From NCBI GenBank assembly GCA_000328365.1, contig KB294622.1, forward strand, positions 230,742 to 294,741: 64,000 bases of DNA. The letters run 5' to 3'. The stretch is from Capitella teleta (lineage: Eukaryota; Annelida; Polychaeta; Capitellidae). The position numbers and the translations under genes were made by a program. This document shows positions 46,839-60,623 of the stretch, piece after piece. A model generated the notes under the pieces. That model was given only the letters and a program-made list of their open reading frames with translations. It made no database searches and was not told the DNA's origin. Positions within the stretch are counted from its first letter, which is position 1, and each line of letters begins with the position of its first letter.

Positions 46839-49800
46839 TTGGTGTTGGTCTCCATCTGATATGTGCACAATGCTCCTTTTGTGTTCTTTTGGCTATTCTA
46901 TACATCCTTCACAATTTTTTTTTTTTTTTTTTTATTCTTATTGGATCAAAAAATAACCCATGTACAGGTAACTATAAATTGCCACTGAGATTAATTAAAG
47001 CAATGCCTTTCTGATACTGCTTCATCCGTCCCCTTCACCAGTGAGTTGACTAAAAGTTTGGTCGCTATTTTTCTCAATCACATAAATGTAATCGCTTCAG
47101 TGCATTTAATATAACCATCAGCTCAGGGAAGGGGGTCAACTCAGTGGTATCGCGCATAAAGCATTATAATTATATCCAAGGCTCATCGAAAAATGTCCAC
47201 AGTGAATGATTGATGGCATTCATGAAATGAACAGCATGTCAATATCACTGCATTTGTCCGCTAAGCAAGAGATTCTCTGCGTGGGGATCAAATTCTCATT
47301 CGTCGCCAACCAAATCACACAGGACAACACCAGAACCATCGACTTCGATCCCAGTTACTCGATGGCGGAATCATCTGTGTGAGCGAGTCAACTGCCATAC
47401 ATAATATCAATTGATTGACAGGGCTGAGGCAGCGAAAGACGTCTGAGGCCGCGAATGACCCGAAGCCGGTACTCTTGATTAGATTTCGTAAAAGAAGCAC
47501 AATTTGATTGGCTCACCATACAAGCAGAGAAGAAACCGCCAGAGTTAACCATTAATAAATACAGTCTCCGAGGTACAGACATATGATAATGAATCAGGTG
47601 GGTGCAACCGGCTATTATTATCACTGCAGGCGAAACTAAAACTAACTCATTAATGGAGAAACGGGCGGTTTCGCGGTGAATACGAGATGCTGTGCACTCA
47701 TCAGATGATGATGACCATCAGATGTCGGAAGCGGAGCAGCTATCGCAGCCTGCTTAGTTTCCGTCATCATCGCAGGCGAAAGCGAAGACCATCTGCGTGA
47801 AACCGTGCGAGGAATGCCGCAGCACTGGCTGCTCAAACAGCACGAGTGCCAGCATCGATCATGGCTTCCGAGTATGGTTTGATAAAACTAAGACAGTTAA
47901 AGGGAGAAGACAGAGGGGTTCATTGGTCATGCAGCGAGGGTAGGATTGGAAGAAGGGGCGCGGGCGACCAACTGGGAGGGCTTGCAGGAGGGAAAAACTG
48001 GAAGAAAAAAAAAAGACCAAGTCCTGCGAGGATTGTTGATAGAATCGGCGAGAGCCAGTTCGGAGGATGAAAGATCCGTGAGCAATGATTATCTGCTGTT
48101 GACTCCAGGGGTCTCGAAAGATTCTGCTGTGATGAAAGCCAATAGCCATGGCATTGAACGCTCTCACGCAATTAGTGGTAAGAAGAAAGGGAAGAGAAAG
48201 CTATAGCGAGAGAAGGAAGAAGGCAGCAGTGGGGATATTGCCAGCACAAATCACAAGCTAATAAGCGAGAAGTGCATAAGCTTGTCGGCGGCGCTCTTCG
48301 TCGGGGTCGGTTGTCATTCGGCATCTACAACAGAGCGACGGACAAGGCCAGCTGACGTCACTCCACCAGCAACACTAGATCCGGGATTTAGCCCAATTTC
48401 CTGCGCAGTCAATGGACTTTCGACACGCTCAAGCCGCGGGAGATTTGCTCTGATCAATCGCTGATGACACAAGAGGCTGTCTGCTTTGGAGCAAATCAAA
48501 TAAGCAGCTACATTCAAGCACTTTGTCCAGCCTCACAGATGAAGTCCACAGTCACGTGACCCTGTGGAGTCAGGTCACAAGCAATCGCGGCGTACAATAC
48601 TGGCCGGACGCACCTGAATCCAAGCAGAACATGCCGTATTACAGCTCAAGACTCAATTTCCACATTAGCCTTATTGCACCTATAAATAAATCCTAATCAT
48701 TGCAACGCAGCGAAATGCAATTCGATCGCAGTTCCACTTGAAGAAGACGAAGAAGTAGAACATTGTGAGAGGCAAAAAAAAAGCCACAACGCATCAAGAA
48801 TCCCAGCCAATATATACGCAAAAGAAATGTCTCATCGAAAACGCGGAAAGAATAAGAGGACAGAATGGGACGTCGGAGTGGTGTCACTCGGTCCCCGTCT
48901 ATATGGCTACTCAGTCGAGCCGGATGTGAGGAAAAACGGGCGTGTCTGGCAGGGTTTTGCGATCGACCTGGGCGGCATTGAGGACGCCGTCAGCGGCTGA
49001 ATGGGCGCTAATAGCCCGACGGCGCTCATTCCGATGCCGCGCCGTGGCACGCGGTAGGAAAGGGAGAGGCTGGCGTCGGGTGGCCAGGGTCCCTAATCGG
49101 GAGGCAGGGCGTTGTTATTCGCTTGTTTCGCTTGCTTGAGGGATCCATCAGGCGCGTGTCACTTGCAGTCTTCGTTCATTTCGTGCTCACCCCAATGCAA
49201 GTTGCGGCCCGGGATCAATACCAGCACCCCCCCTCCCGGCTCTAATTGAGCAGAGCAAATCATCGCGAATAACGATTCCGTGATTGGGAATCATAACGAC
49301 GATCGCATCGAGACGGCTCTCCTCCGTCTGCCCCATGAATCACGTCGACGGGCGACGTGTGCCAAAAGTCCATCCGCGGGGGCAGCAGACTGCAGCCGCC
49401 GACTAAAGAATGAACGCATTTACATATACGTTGTGTGGGCGTGGCTCCTAAAACCCACAATTAACAGCAATGCAGCAGCCTCCTTGCAGACGACGTAACC
49501 AGACAGCGACGCTGCATGTTCCCACGTTGAGACAGCGGACGCCGACAGAGGCCGCAATACGACACAATTCCCGTCGTGCAACCAGATGACGGCTTCAAAT
49601 TGAGTATCGATAAGACCAGGCGCACACTGGCAATGCCTGACATGCGATTCTGCACGCAGGTCTTTTCACTGGAATGGGGTCGGGGTTGCATCACATGCAC
49701 AGCCGGATTGAGGAGACGCTCGCGATATACAGACGCCAGCAGCAATCTGAAGAAGCGAAACTAGACCGAATTCTAGCGTTGCACCCAGAGCAGATGCACG

Positions 49801-50478
49801 CATAAAACCGATCACACACCAGTATTTCCCTGACCACGGCTAGCGTGCACTTACATGCAATTTAACACGGGAACTATAGTAAAAGGTATATGCTACAATA
49901 TTCTGCAGAGAGCAACAATGTGTCCATATCGACCTCCTTCAGCTTTATTCTTCCCACTTTTCATCTCAGCGCAAATCAGCGGCGAATGCGAGGGATTGGC
50001 ACCGACCCCGGATTGCAATCCCCAAAGAAAAGAAGCGCAAGACCTGGAAATCAGCTGCAAGCAGAGAGGTCAGGCCAGAGAACGGCCAACGATGAAGCAT
50101 GAGCCAGAAATCGCATTTCTTATCGAATTACATGCAGAGCCATCAGTGAACACTGCTTCTTCCTTCTGCCGCTGCAGCGCCCTCGGTCATTCGCCAAAAT
50201 GCATTACGATATTGACACCGAAGATGACGAATCGCTATGGATGAATTCCGTGCAGCCTATAAAACAATGGGCAAAGATCAAAGAGAAGGGGAAACGTGTG
50301 CTTTCTATTAACTGAGAGTATTAACAATTACCGCACGTGTGGATCATGAATACAGCGGTTTCGCTTAGTACACTTAGGTTGGCTTAAGCCTCGTAGCTGT
50401 TCTGCTGTGACGCGGAGCACGGGGTTTTGATGGCGTCGTCATTTCTACTCTCTTTTTTAAGGGCTTGTTTTCTTGTTG

Positions 50479-50509
<31 letters not shown>

Positions 50510-51903
50510 TTTTCGTTTTTTTTTTTTTCGTTTTTTTTTTTTTTGTTTTTTTTTCCTTGTTTCAGTTCTGAAACATGACGACTGAGAATCAACTCGGAAC
50601 TGTTGCTCAGTGGTTAAGAATAGGTACTTTCGATAATCACCTATTGACCTCAGAGATTGCTCGAACTGTGACATACTTAATTTGCTCTGAGATTACCAAT
50701 TAGCAGCGTATACCGTGCGACCGGGTCACTCATTGAATCAGCGATGTAATAGTGTTTATCTCGGATTTCCTTATTTATTTACGGTCTCTAATGGGGGCAG
50801 GGGTTGCATCCCATGCCAGGCAGGAAATGAGCGCCTCGGGCAGATGAAATGGAATGCGTGCTAGTCACGCCGCGGTCAGATATTTCATGTCATCATCTTT
50901 CGGCTATCAATTCCTTGGTTCTTCGTTAGAGGGCGCTGCTGGTTGAATAACGCCGGTTTACGTCAGCCACTGTTGAGTTGAAAAAATCCCCCAGAATGCA
51001 TCGCACGTCGTCAGCGTTGATTCGATCAAGGACATGAAGAGCGAGCATCAGTCATTTCACATGAACGAAGCAAAGCAACAAGTGCGAATGGAATAATGCA
51101 TGCCACTATCACACCTACATCAGTGCAAAGAGGATCCGCGTTGAATCTCGAAGACAGTGTTAATCAATCAAATGTGAGAAACTACATTGCAATGATTACA
51201 TGCAGTAAATAAGAATGCAACTCGGTCGAGTGAAGGAAAAGGTAATCACGATCAACTGTTATAAATGTATAATTGTACATGATGTCTGTCGCTGTAAATC
51301 AGGAGGGCGATAGGGCGTTTCTTCTTTTCCTTTGGCCTATCGCCAGCCGCTCAGATCGGAAACGGATTGTCGGGCACTAGTACTTTTGTAAATTTTCTGC
51401 GGGATTCTCTACTTTTGTTTTGTGACCAAATTTGAAATCAGTCAAATTTCATTTGGACTCAATTGCTCGATTTCCATAGCAGATCGGAGCATGCAGACGT
51501 CGAATTTCGCTCAATTCGGCGTTAACCTTTCAACGTAAATCGATTTGTTCATGCCCCCGTAGATCAGTAAAGGAAGAATCCTAGCATCTATTTATTTGCA
51601 ACGTACTTCTTCGTTGTGTTCCGTTGGCGGTTACCCTGCATTGCTCCAGCGAAACAAACTCAGAAAAGGTCGTGAGAGTACACCAAAGATCATAGGTCAT
51701 GGTCAATGGTCATGGGGCAATCCATACACCTGGTTGTAAATTTATTAAATTAATCATCAATTATTTTGGGTGAGGATCAAAAAGCATGAGCTCGTCCTCC
51801 TCCTCGCCCCTTCCACCTTCAGTATTGATTAACTCATACCATGTGAATTTGCATCGGCATAATTACCGCTTTGAAGTTAGGAGGTCAGGTATACATGAAA
51901 ATA
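46839..51903. other. Intergenic, no gene recognised
   Basis: Five kilobases without an assignable gene. Contains a 19-T run (46915-46933), TGACGTCA at 48353, TCATAACG at 49291 and a long interrupted T tract (50467-50557). Confidence 0.5.
50467..50557. repeat. Interrupted poly-T tract
   Basis: T runs of 4-15 bases broken by single G, CG or C. No retroelement body was recognised beside it. Confidence 0.85.
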
Positions 51904-52924
51904 TGCGTTATCATTTTAGCAATGCAATAACGTTATGATTACCAATTTCAACTGAAAATCGAGTCAACGTTATGATTTTCATATTTCGGAACTCTGAAAT
52001 CTGAATGCACAATACTAGTAATAGCAAAGTTTCACAAGCAGAGATCATAACGCATCTAAGGGCCATCTCAAGTTTCATAACGTATCTCTGTGCAGTGAGT
52101 ATTCATGACGGATCTCTCGAATATCAGTGCAAATCTTTTGATTACCACAATGCCTATTAATATATCTATTATTTTCAATCAGAAGTTGAAGACACTTTCA
52201 TAATTATGCATACGGTATGGCAATTATAAGACTTGCTTAAAAAGTTTCATAAATTACTTTGATATTATCAATTGATGATTGCACCAAAGCCAGTGAAAAT
52301 TTAATATATGCAGCATTAATGACCAAGGAAGCCATGCAAATTCAATTCCAATGAAGAGTGCATGAAATGGAAAAATTAATACATCACCTTTCCAGGCTTT
52401 TCTGTTGATCGCTCAATTTATACGTTGATTAAAACTTTCCCTGTTCAAGACTGTGACCCATCGCCTGCTTTGCACCTTGTGAGATTATTGCACTCAAAAC
52501 CGTCCATTGAATAATTTCGACATTGATGGTCGAGAGAGGCATACGCAGTTACGCTGCCGGAAATCTTATATCATAGGAAAATTTAAACCCAACAAGTCAA
52601 ATCAAGTCGAGAAATCGGCCTAGTTTCGAAACACCACAGCCATGAAGACGTTATGACAACGAGCCAGCGCAGCTGCCAGTTTGCTTATACCTCGAGTGCG
52701 TTATGATTAGTGTCCACGAAAGTTCAGATTCATTCGCCAATTTCGGATGAGATGAAATGCTTGCTACGTACCTGCAAAGAAACAAAAAGAAACTCAGAAA
52801 ACATCCCAACAAAACGCACGACAGATAATCAATACAATGAATGATGAGTTACAAAACTAAAATGCGTTATGACCACCATAAGTGCGTTATGATCACCATA
52901 AGTGCGTTATGATCACCAAAGCAA
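51904..52924. promoter_or_regulatory. Cluster of CGTTATGA motifs
   Basis: CGTTATGA or its complement TCATAACG occurs at 51931, 51968, 52045, 52075, 52649, 52699, 52865, 52885 and 52905, nine exact copies in 1 kb on both strands, often extended to GCGTTATGATNACC. Some sit in short local repeats (20-bp units at 52864-52923; a TCATAACG-N-ATCT word at 28-30-bp spacing at 52045-52115), others stand alone. One copy would be expected by chance in over 30 kb. This looks like a homotypic binding-site cluster or a decayed satellite; the factor is unknown. Confidence 0.45.
52864..52923 (+). repeat. Three 20-bp tandem copies carrying GCGTTATGATCACC
   Basis: GCGTTATGACCACCATAAGT and two copies with GATC in place of GACC; the last copy diverges after CACCA. 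Confidence 0.9.
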
Positions 52925-55900
52925 TTCACAATTGCTCGCAATTGACAAACCGTCAACGAGCGATGTTTTTGCCAACTCTTGATATCCTAATAAGTATAAC
53001 TGAAGAGTGAACAAATCGATTTTCTTGTCTAGATCTGACAACATGAGCGAATGATAAACGCAGTAAGAGATGTTATTGATGGAGGAGGAAAGTAGTCGAG
53101 ATCGGAGAAGGAGAGACGGAGGGAGAAGCCGAGGAAAGGCGCCAGGTGCCGCGTCAGCATTGAAGGAAGAGGTGTGTAGCAGACGCGGAGGAGGAGGAGG
53201 TCGCTTGCGGTGAGACGAATAGGTCCCACGCGATCAACGACCGACAATGCTATCGAGGAGAGCAAGCAACGCTCCCTTGGGACTGAAGTCACCGAGGGCT
53301 GAGAAGCCACGTGACTCAACACTGTCACCATGCACACGGCGGTAAATTTACGCACTCAGGGAGAAGGGTCGCGATATCAATAAATGAAATTCCTGGAAGC
53401 CTTGAAACGACGCAGGCCAAAAGCGGCACCGGCATTTGAATGCGGCGTGCGCCGCCGAGCGCCGAGAAGATATCCATTTTGGATCAGCAGTTTCTCACTG
53501 GAACAAATAAATGATTCGTCTAAAAAAAAAAACAGAGCGCCCATTTAGAGGGTCGGAGCAGGCAATTATCGTTGTCTTCGGGGAATAATGAAGAGGGCGA
53601 AAACTCATTCGGGATTGAAGAGGCCGTCAATAAATCATGCGCACTAGTCGTCTTCGGCGCTTCCTTCCGGCGCTGATACGCGCGGCCGTCATGCGAGGCG
53701 CGCATCCAACAACGACCTTGAGCTGCGTCGGCAGGACGTACTAAAATGCCTGACGTCATCGGATGTTCATTGAGGACCCCAAAAGAGCTTATTAGGGGAT
53801 CAACGAGGCCCATTTGGCGCGGATAAGCCACCCCCCGCCCCAACCACCTCCCGCCCGTCCGCTCTGCCATCAGGCGGACAATAACGGCGCCGTATCAGCG
53901 ACGAGCACACGGCAAATCACGGCGCCGCTAATTACACGGTGAGCAAGATCAGGGAGCAACAACACATTCAGCGAGGAGGCCCCTCGACGCAAATGACATG
54001 CACACACTCTCAAGTTCTGGCAACAACAGATGCGGAGAAAGGCAACCCGCATTCCAACAAGCAGCCAAGTGGATTGTGTCTATTTTAAGTCAACATAAAC
54101 TTTCCCCGAGAGCACAGCTTCGCCCTGGATACGATAAAGCAAACAAGAGAGCATTTCCGGGAGAAGAAGCAAAGAAAGCAAAAGACGGACGGGCGGGGTC
54201 GCTCCTGATGACTGACAGACTGCAACGTTCCTCTTCATTAAGAAATCGGGCACTTGGCTTCTGACATGCGGCTAAAAGCTCTTCATTCAACTTCAAAGAA
54301 TCATTGCTTCCCTGGCAACAACCCTCGTCGGGTTCCCGCGCAATGGAGCCAGTCGCCCCGCCTGATAAGGACAAGTCGCGGACGCTGCCTGATCAAGGAG
54401 GCGGGTTTGGAGAGGGATGCGCTGGGACAGATATAGAGAGCAAACACGCAGTAAGCGATGAGAACGAGGCATCTCCGGAGGCTGATTACGGGAGAAGGAC
54501 ACTGGCGGTTTTGTCATAATCCGACTGATTGCAAATTCAGCGTCGCTCTTCAATCGCGGGCATCCGCTGCGTGTCCTTGCGCGGAATATCCGCAAAGGAA
54601 AAACACGGTGTGATAAATAAGCTAAAGGGCTAAAAATAGGCCAATCTTATGGGCCAGCAGCATATGCGCCCAACCGTCAAATAACCGCGGGATGAAATGG
54701 GCCCGGGGAACGTGCTGGGTCCCCAATGACCAGTCAACAGGTTCCAGCCGGCAGAACAAGCTGTGTGGCTAATAAAATGAACGCTGCCAGATATGACAAA
54801 CAGGTGTCATTCATGCGACGCCACTCAGCACCTGTCATTCACAAAGCTCATAAAAGGTTTTGCATTGCACAATGATGACGGAGCAAGCGAGAAAGGCGGT
54901 TTTTCAGCGACGACGCATCTCAAAGATGAGCTCCGTATATACGCCGCGTTATTGAAATCAATGAGTGCTCGCAGAGCGGCCCCATAAACGGGGTCGCTTC
55001 TGAGAGGTGCGCCTATAGATCAATTACGCTGCTTCAGTCCGCAAGGAAGGTAACGTGGTCATAAACACAGGAAAAATGCCCGCCACTGGCTTTGATAGCA
55101 ATTGCATGGACATGAATGAACCGACCCAATACGAAGATCCTCGAATAAAAACAAGCGAATGATACCGAGGATCAAGGCCGCTTTACGTCGCACTCGCTGC
55201 ATGATTTCACCGAATATTGACGCAATCATAACAGAGCGGAAAGCTAATGTAGTTGCCATGGCAACCCAGAAGTGAATGAGTCCTCGACCCTCAGAGGAAA
55301 CCTCTGGTTGAGCTACGAATCCATCAGTCGCAGGTGAGCTGGTTGATCAAGTGGCCGCCGAGGCAGGTGACTGGGCGGAGATTTCATCAGTTGAGACAAA
55401 CATGATGAAGGAACGCACACTTCACTTCACTCCACAGAAGAACACAAATAGACTTCAAGACGGTCAAATGCTAACATGCTTAAAATAGCATTGATTTCCG
55501 AAATTTGTGTTTCACGGCTCACCATTATACGGTGCCAAACACGTTTGGATCAAGTGAAGTTAAGGCTTTCCAGCGAAGAATATGAAACGTAAGAATTCTA
55601 GTCACAAGAAAGGTAAAACGATGAGACACATACTTTGTGACACAATTTCAATTAAAAGCTTGATTTCCGAACTAATTAGCATCCATTGAGTGGATTTTCA
55701 CTCAAATAGCAATGCATGAAAAGCGGTCAAAAAAAAAAAAACGTACTAAATAAACAGAGCACCGCGATCGTGAAAAGATAGAACATTTCCCAAGTGAATA
55801 ACACAGATGGCTCTCGACATGCGACGAATAACCAGACGCATTGAGCATCTCACTCATCGTCAATCACGCTTAATCAGCGCAGTCATTCGCAAACACCATT

Positions 55901-58900
55901 GTGACAAGGCCGCTCATTCGTAATTACATATACAACATTATTACCACTGGTATACCTCACAGAAGAACCTTACGATAATGGAGTCAGATATTTTTTCCAA
56001 CGTAAAACATCCCATAAAAGCGGAGAGTGAACAAGAAGCTCTTGTCTGTTCACGTCGTTATACGATCTGCAGAAAACTAAATATAAAATTCAATTTCCCC
56101 TGCAACACGACGCCATTTCGGTTGGCGATATTCCTTGTGATTAAATGGATTCACGGGCAGCTAATAACAATGGAAAAGACATGTTTATCTGATGATGCAA
56201 TGATGAGTAACGGTAATTATACCTCAACAATCAAGGGTTGCTTTGCATAGGTCAAAGGTCGTTAAACAACGAGGGGAAGTCAGAAACCCCGCAACGGATA
56301 TACTCCGGGGGAAGGGGGGGGGGGGATAGGATTGCGCATAATTATAGAAACTCCTAATAATAGCAGTGAGCAGATACGGGCTTTATAACGGCATTAGGGC
56401 TCAATCCAAATGCTGGTTCTTGTGTTTTCAAACCGCAGATTTCATTTCCTCATTCAATTGTTAGCATCGCATTACTAAATGCTGCCTTTCGCCGCCGTAG
56501 ATCCCCAAGAGAATGAGAGTTGTTTTTCACGGGTCATCCAGTGCTTGCTTTATTCCCGCTGAGGCCAAATGAAATTATGAACATTTACACCGATCGAATG
56601 ACTTCAATGTATTCAAAAACACAGTAGCATGAACATGCGCGTAAAAGCTAGAAAACCTGTGATATCAAAGTGGCTTACAAAACACCAATCATCCAATAAT
56701 ATATTCACACGTGCCAACATTTATGTATTTTTTTCTGTGAGGGGAATTTATCAAGAGAGCCGACCTAAGCGCATGGCTTCAGGGGAACACGGAACGTTTA
56801 ATAAATATGTTGATCCGGGCATTAGTCTCGCCGCCCTTCATGACAACATACAGACGTCATGCAATTGCCAACTTGCCTCACTAACGAGGTTATAACCGTG
56901 TTCCATGGAACAGAGGTGCATCACTTTGTTCACGTGCAATGCGCGTTCATCGGCGTCGCTTACGAGCTCTTAGCAGCGTAAAAAATTGAGGTGCAACAAG
57001 TACTGCTACAGCATAGCAGCACTTGCAGCCAGAAAAGAGCGCCGGCCGCCTCGGGTTATGCATTAGGCCCCCGTAACAGCTTCACCACAAGCAGGGTTTT
57101 ACGTCTATTTTACTCAGAAAACTGCGATTAAAGATGGCACAACACTTGAATGCAGAGCTCTCGAATAAAACATATATGTTTCTTGATAAGTGCGCGCCAC
57201 GTTCTGCTCAAGTCGTCGTGTACAGGTATTACACCTGGCTCAGCAAGAAGTAATCAAGGTGCGTGCAGAGGGCGACATACTGAGGACAATTGCTGAGCTC
57301 ATCCAGGACACCTGCGTTGCGCACACGATGACATGAACAGCGGGCGAAGAAGTTCAATAAAATCGGAATCACGCATCGATGGTCATTCAAGACGTCATTC
57401 AGGGGACCCTTGAGGTCCCGAGGCCACGAGATGACACATCTTTTATGGGTAACCGGTAACCGGAAGTACGACGAAATCGAAACAACCCGAGTGAACGCGC
57501 TGGTCATAACACTGAATGACCTTTCACCTCTTAACTTCTCACAGCGTACCAGTGAATGGTTTCGTGGAATTACAACCACCTGCATCATAGCTGCGGTGTG
57601 TTTGCGATTACGTATAACAGCGCTCACTTCTCGCGTCGAGTGTGTCTGATTATTCACCCGCTGACGGATATTGCGCCCATAAACATGAGTTCTTTGAACT
57701 GGCATCGCGCCCTCTTTGGGGAGAGCGACGCATGCGCGGATCGAACGCATCCAGATCGAGGCCGATTAGCGTAAAAATGGAAAAGTAATCGAATTAAGAA
57801 GCAGTGTATAGGATCAACGCGTACAAAAGAGAATTCAATAGAATTCACGAGAGGTCACGAATACGCCATACAGATCTTTCCAGTCTGTTTCATGATTCAA
57901 CCAGCAAAAGCCATCACTGCAAATGCGGCCTTGCTTCGGTATCAAACCGGATCTAAGACGAGAGAAATGCGGCACAATTTCACCCAGTATTCGACGAACA
58001 GAGAGCAATCCTGCAATGCCAGGGCAGCGGACTAATGAAGACCCGCTGATTACGGCCTGCCCCCTCAGCAACCCCAAGCAGACATTCAGAACGCGATATG
58101 TTCCATACATTATGAAAGGGCACTGGCGATCACTCATCCCGTGGTACGCTTTTAACAATAAACACAGCCCCAAAAGGGAAGTCTGAATAAGCATGGCGAA
58201 TGAATTGAATTACACTGGCCTTCATTGACGGTGCATGGGACATGCCATTCAATGACCATGCCCGCGAATGAAGGGCGATTAATTTGCTGTTGGTACGTGA
58301 GATCTGTTATTCATATCAGTCTTGGTTCTTCTAAAGAACCGCTCTCTGAAGGCGCTTACAAACATAACATCGAGAGAGCGCATGAGAACCTTGCTCCGCT
58401 TTCCAAAGAACCCTTCTCGGAATCAAAGTGAAAAACAAGATCAAGCAAGGAGGCCCCCCACCCCTTCCCCCATTACATGCCTGTAGATTCGACGTTGGGT
58501 AAATAGCGCAGCAAGCGAACGAGACAATAGCCAGGCGTCAGACGAGAAGCAATCACAGGCAACAGCGGCCAATAGAGCGAATTCACAGAAAACGGGGCGT
58601 TAAATGGAGCATCTGACAGATTGGGTATCTTGGGTCGCTTTTTGGACAGCGGGAATCGGATGAAAATAGAGGATACTTCCGAGGCAACTTCTTGCTTGGC
58701 TGCGACCGAAAGCAGAAGTCGCCGATCACCGATCGAGCGAATACACTCATTGTGGCATGAGCGCGAAGGGAGGTGGTCGATGTCTATGAATAGTGAAGGC
58801 ATTCAAATGGAGATCTAAAAACACGGTGCCAGCTGCGCGTTTCTCAGATGCAATCAGCAGCTGAAAGAGTTCATTGATCTTTTAAGCAAGCACTGTCAAA

Positions 58901-60570
58901 GAGTGTCTTCACGGGCCAGCGATTCATTTGCCGCCGCCCAGGGAAAAAGGGGGGCTCTCGGGGACAGCAAAACCGTTAGGTTTCTTCCTGTTAGTGTCCA
59001 GGTGGGAGCAACACCTCTTCTTCCTGGCCCCTTAACACTACTTCCTGCCTCTTCTCAGTTTTTTCTTCCTGTGTTATGCTCATCCGAGGCACTCCCGTCG
59101 CCTTTCTCCTCGTCTAATTCTTGTCAACAGCATCAGCGACAGAACCCTATTTCTCAGATTTGCAACAATCTTCGCATCAGACGGGGGAGCATATACTTCA
59201 TGCGCCCTCGAGAAAGACAAATTCCGACCGGCGGCTGAGCGGCCGGCTGTCACGGAGCACGAGGCGGTTGCGCCGGCCTCTGACACACGAGCGCCTGTTA
59301 TGAACAGGCGAAGGGACTCTGCGCTGACACTTTCATTGCGCTGCCAATGACAGCCAGCAGCGGTCTGGTCAACAGTCATATTACACACGACGCTCATCAC
59401 CCGACAACATACGCCCATAAGGAGAATTTAGGCAACGCAATAAGAAATGCCTCAGCAACACTATCAACGACCCCATGCTGCCTGGCATGCCGCCTGCTCT
59501 GGATGCAGGGCGACGAACCATCAGCACAATTGGGGATGCGGAGGGGTAGATTAAGGCCCAGAACGAAACCAGTACACAATGAAGCTGTGTCGACGGAGAC
59601 GGGCCCGAGATAGGGTCAGCTCCAATCAGCATTCATCTGCGTCCGATTATCCTATTCAAAGCAATGCATTACATGAGCAGATTACAGGGCCAATTCACCC
59701 AACCTGATTGGGGGAATGGGAATGAATAAACTGCTGAAAACAATCAACTTCCAATCACTGCAGTGTCCTTGCAACTTGAGTGATGCCTGCCTGATCGTAT
59801 CACGCAAACAAATGATTTTTATCTTTCAGACTTCATTTATGGAACACCTCCCCCTACGCGTTACCCCACGTAGGCAAATCTACATACTGAACATTAAATG
59901 ATTCAAGTTGCTCGCAAAGCAAAAGCGCCGTATGTCAGCCACGAGACACGCAGTCATGCTGCGACTGAAAGAGAAATCCCTTCATTAGTCTCGCTTCTCG
60001 GACACTTTCCGAGAAAAGGGGCAATTAAAATCGCTCAACAATCGCTGAGCTGAAAGTAGCTTAATTAAGAATTAAAGATGATCGATGATTCGATTAAAGG
60101 ATTAAGGATTGTAGAGTTGAAGAATTTATGAAGTCGTGCGCTTTTTACGTGTCTTTGACGGAGATTGGCGACGTCAACAAAAGCGATGCGACGAAATCGA
60201 ACTTCTTTTACCATATTACCACAATCCAATCACGTGTCTTACGCTAGATTACTATTGTATTCTGAGGAACAGAATTTGTTGCGGTTATTTCACTGAAATC
60301 ACAATAAATGAATGAATACCGACAGGTGCTTTTTCGATGACCAAGATATCTTCAATTAGTACCTCGAGCGGTACAGCGAAGCATTGACAATCAACGTGAA
60401 ATTATTACGACCTGTGTGATGATTATAATTTTATGGGTCTCAAACAGACGATGATGATCCCGATGATCAAAATGTCCTGCTGCCGGTGGAAGGGGCAATA
60501 ATCTCCCTGGCAACAGAGGTAACTTCAATTTAAAGCTTAAAGAGAACTATGGTTGTTTCAGATGTTCAGG

Positions 60571-60623
60571 TTTGTTTGTTTTTGTTTTTGTTTTTTGTTT
60601 TTTTTTGTTTTTTTTTTTTTTTT
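60571..60623. repeat. Interrupted poly-T tract
   Basis: T runs broken by single G, ending in 15 T. No attached element recognised. Confidence 0.85.

Noticed and set aside
46679-47014. Open frame across the 29-bp minisatellite (HPLHL/SFASL repeats)
   Set aside because: Unit length is not a multiple of three and the frame exists because the repeat lacks stops.
49855-50244. 129-residue plus-strand open frame
   Set aside because: No recognisable motif and composition similar to surrounding random frames.
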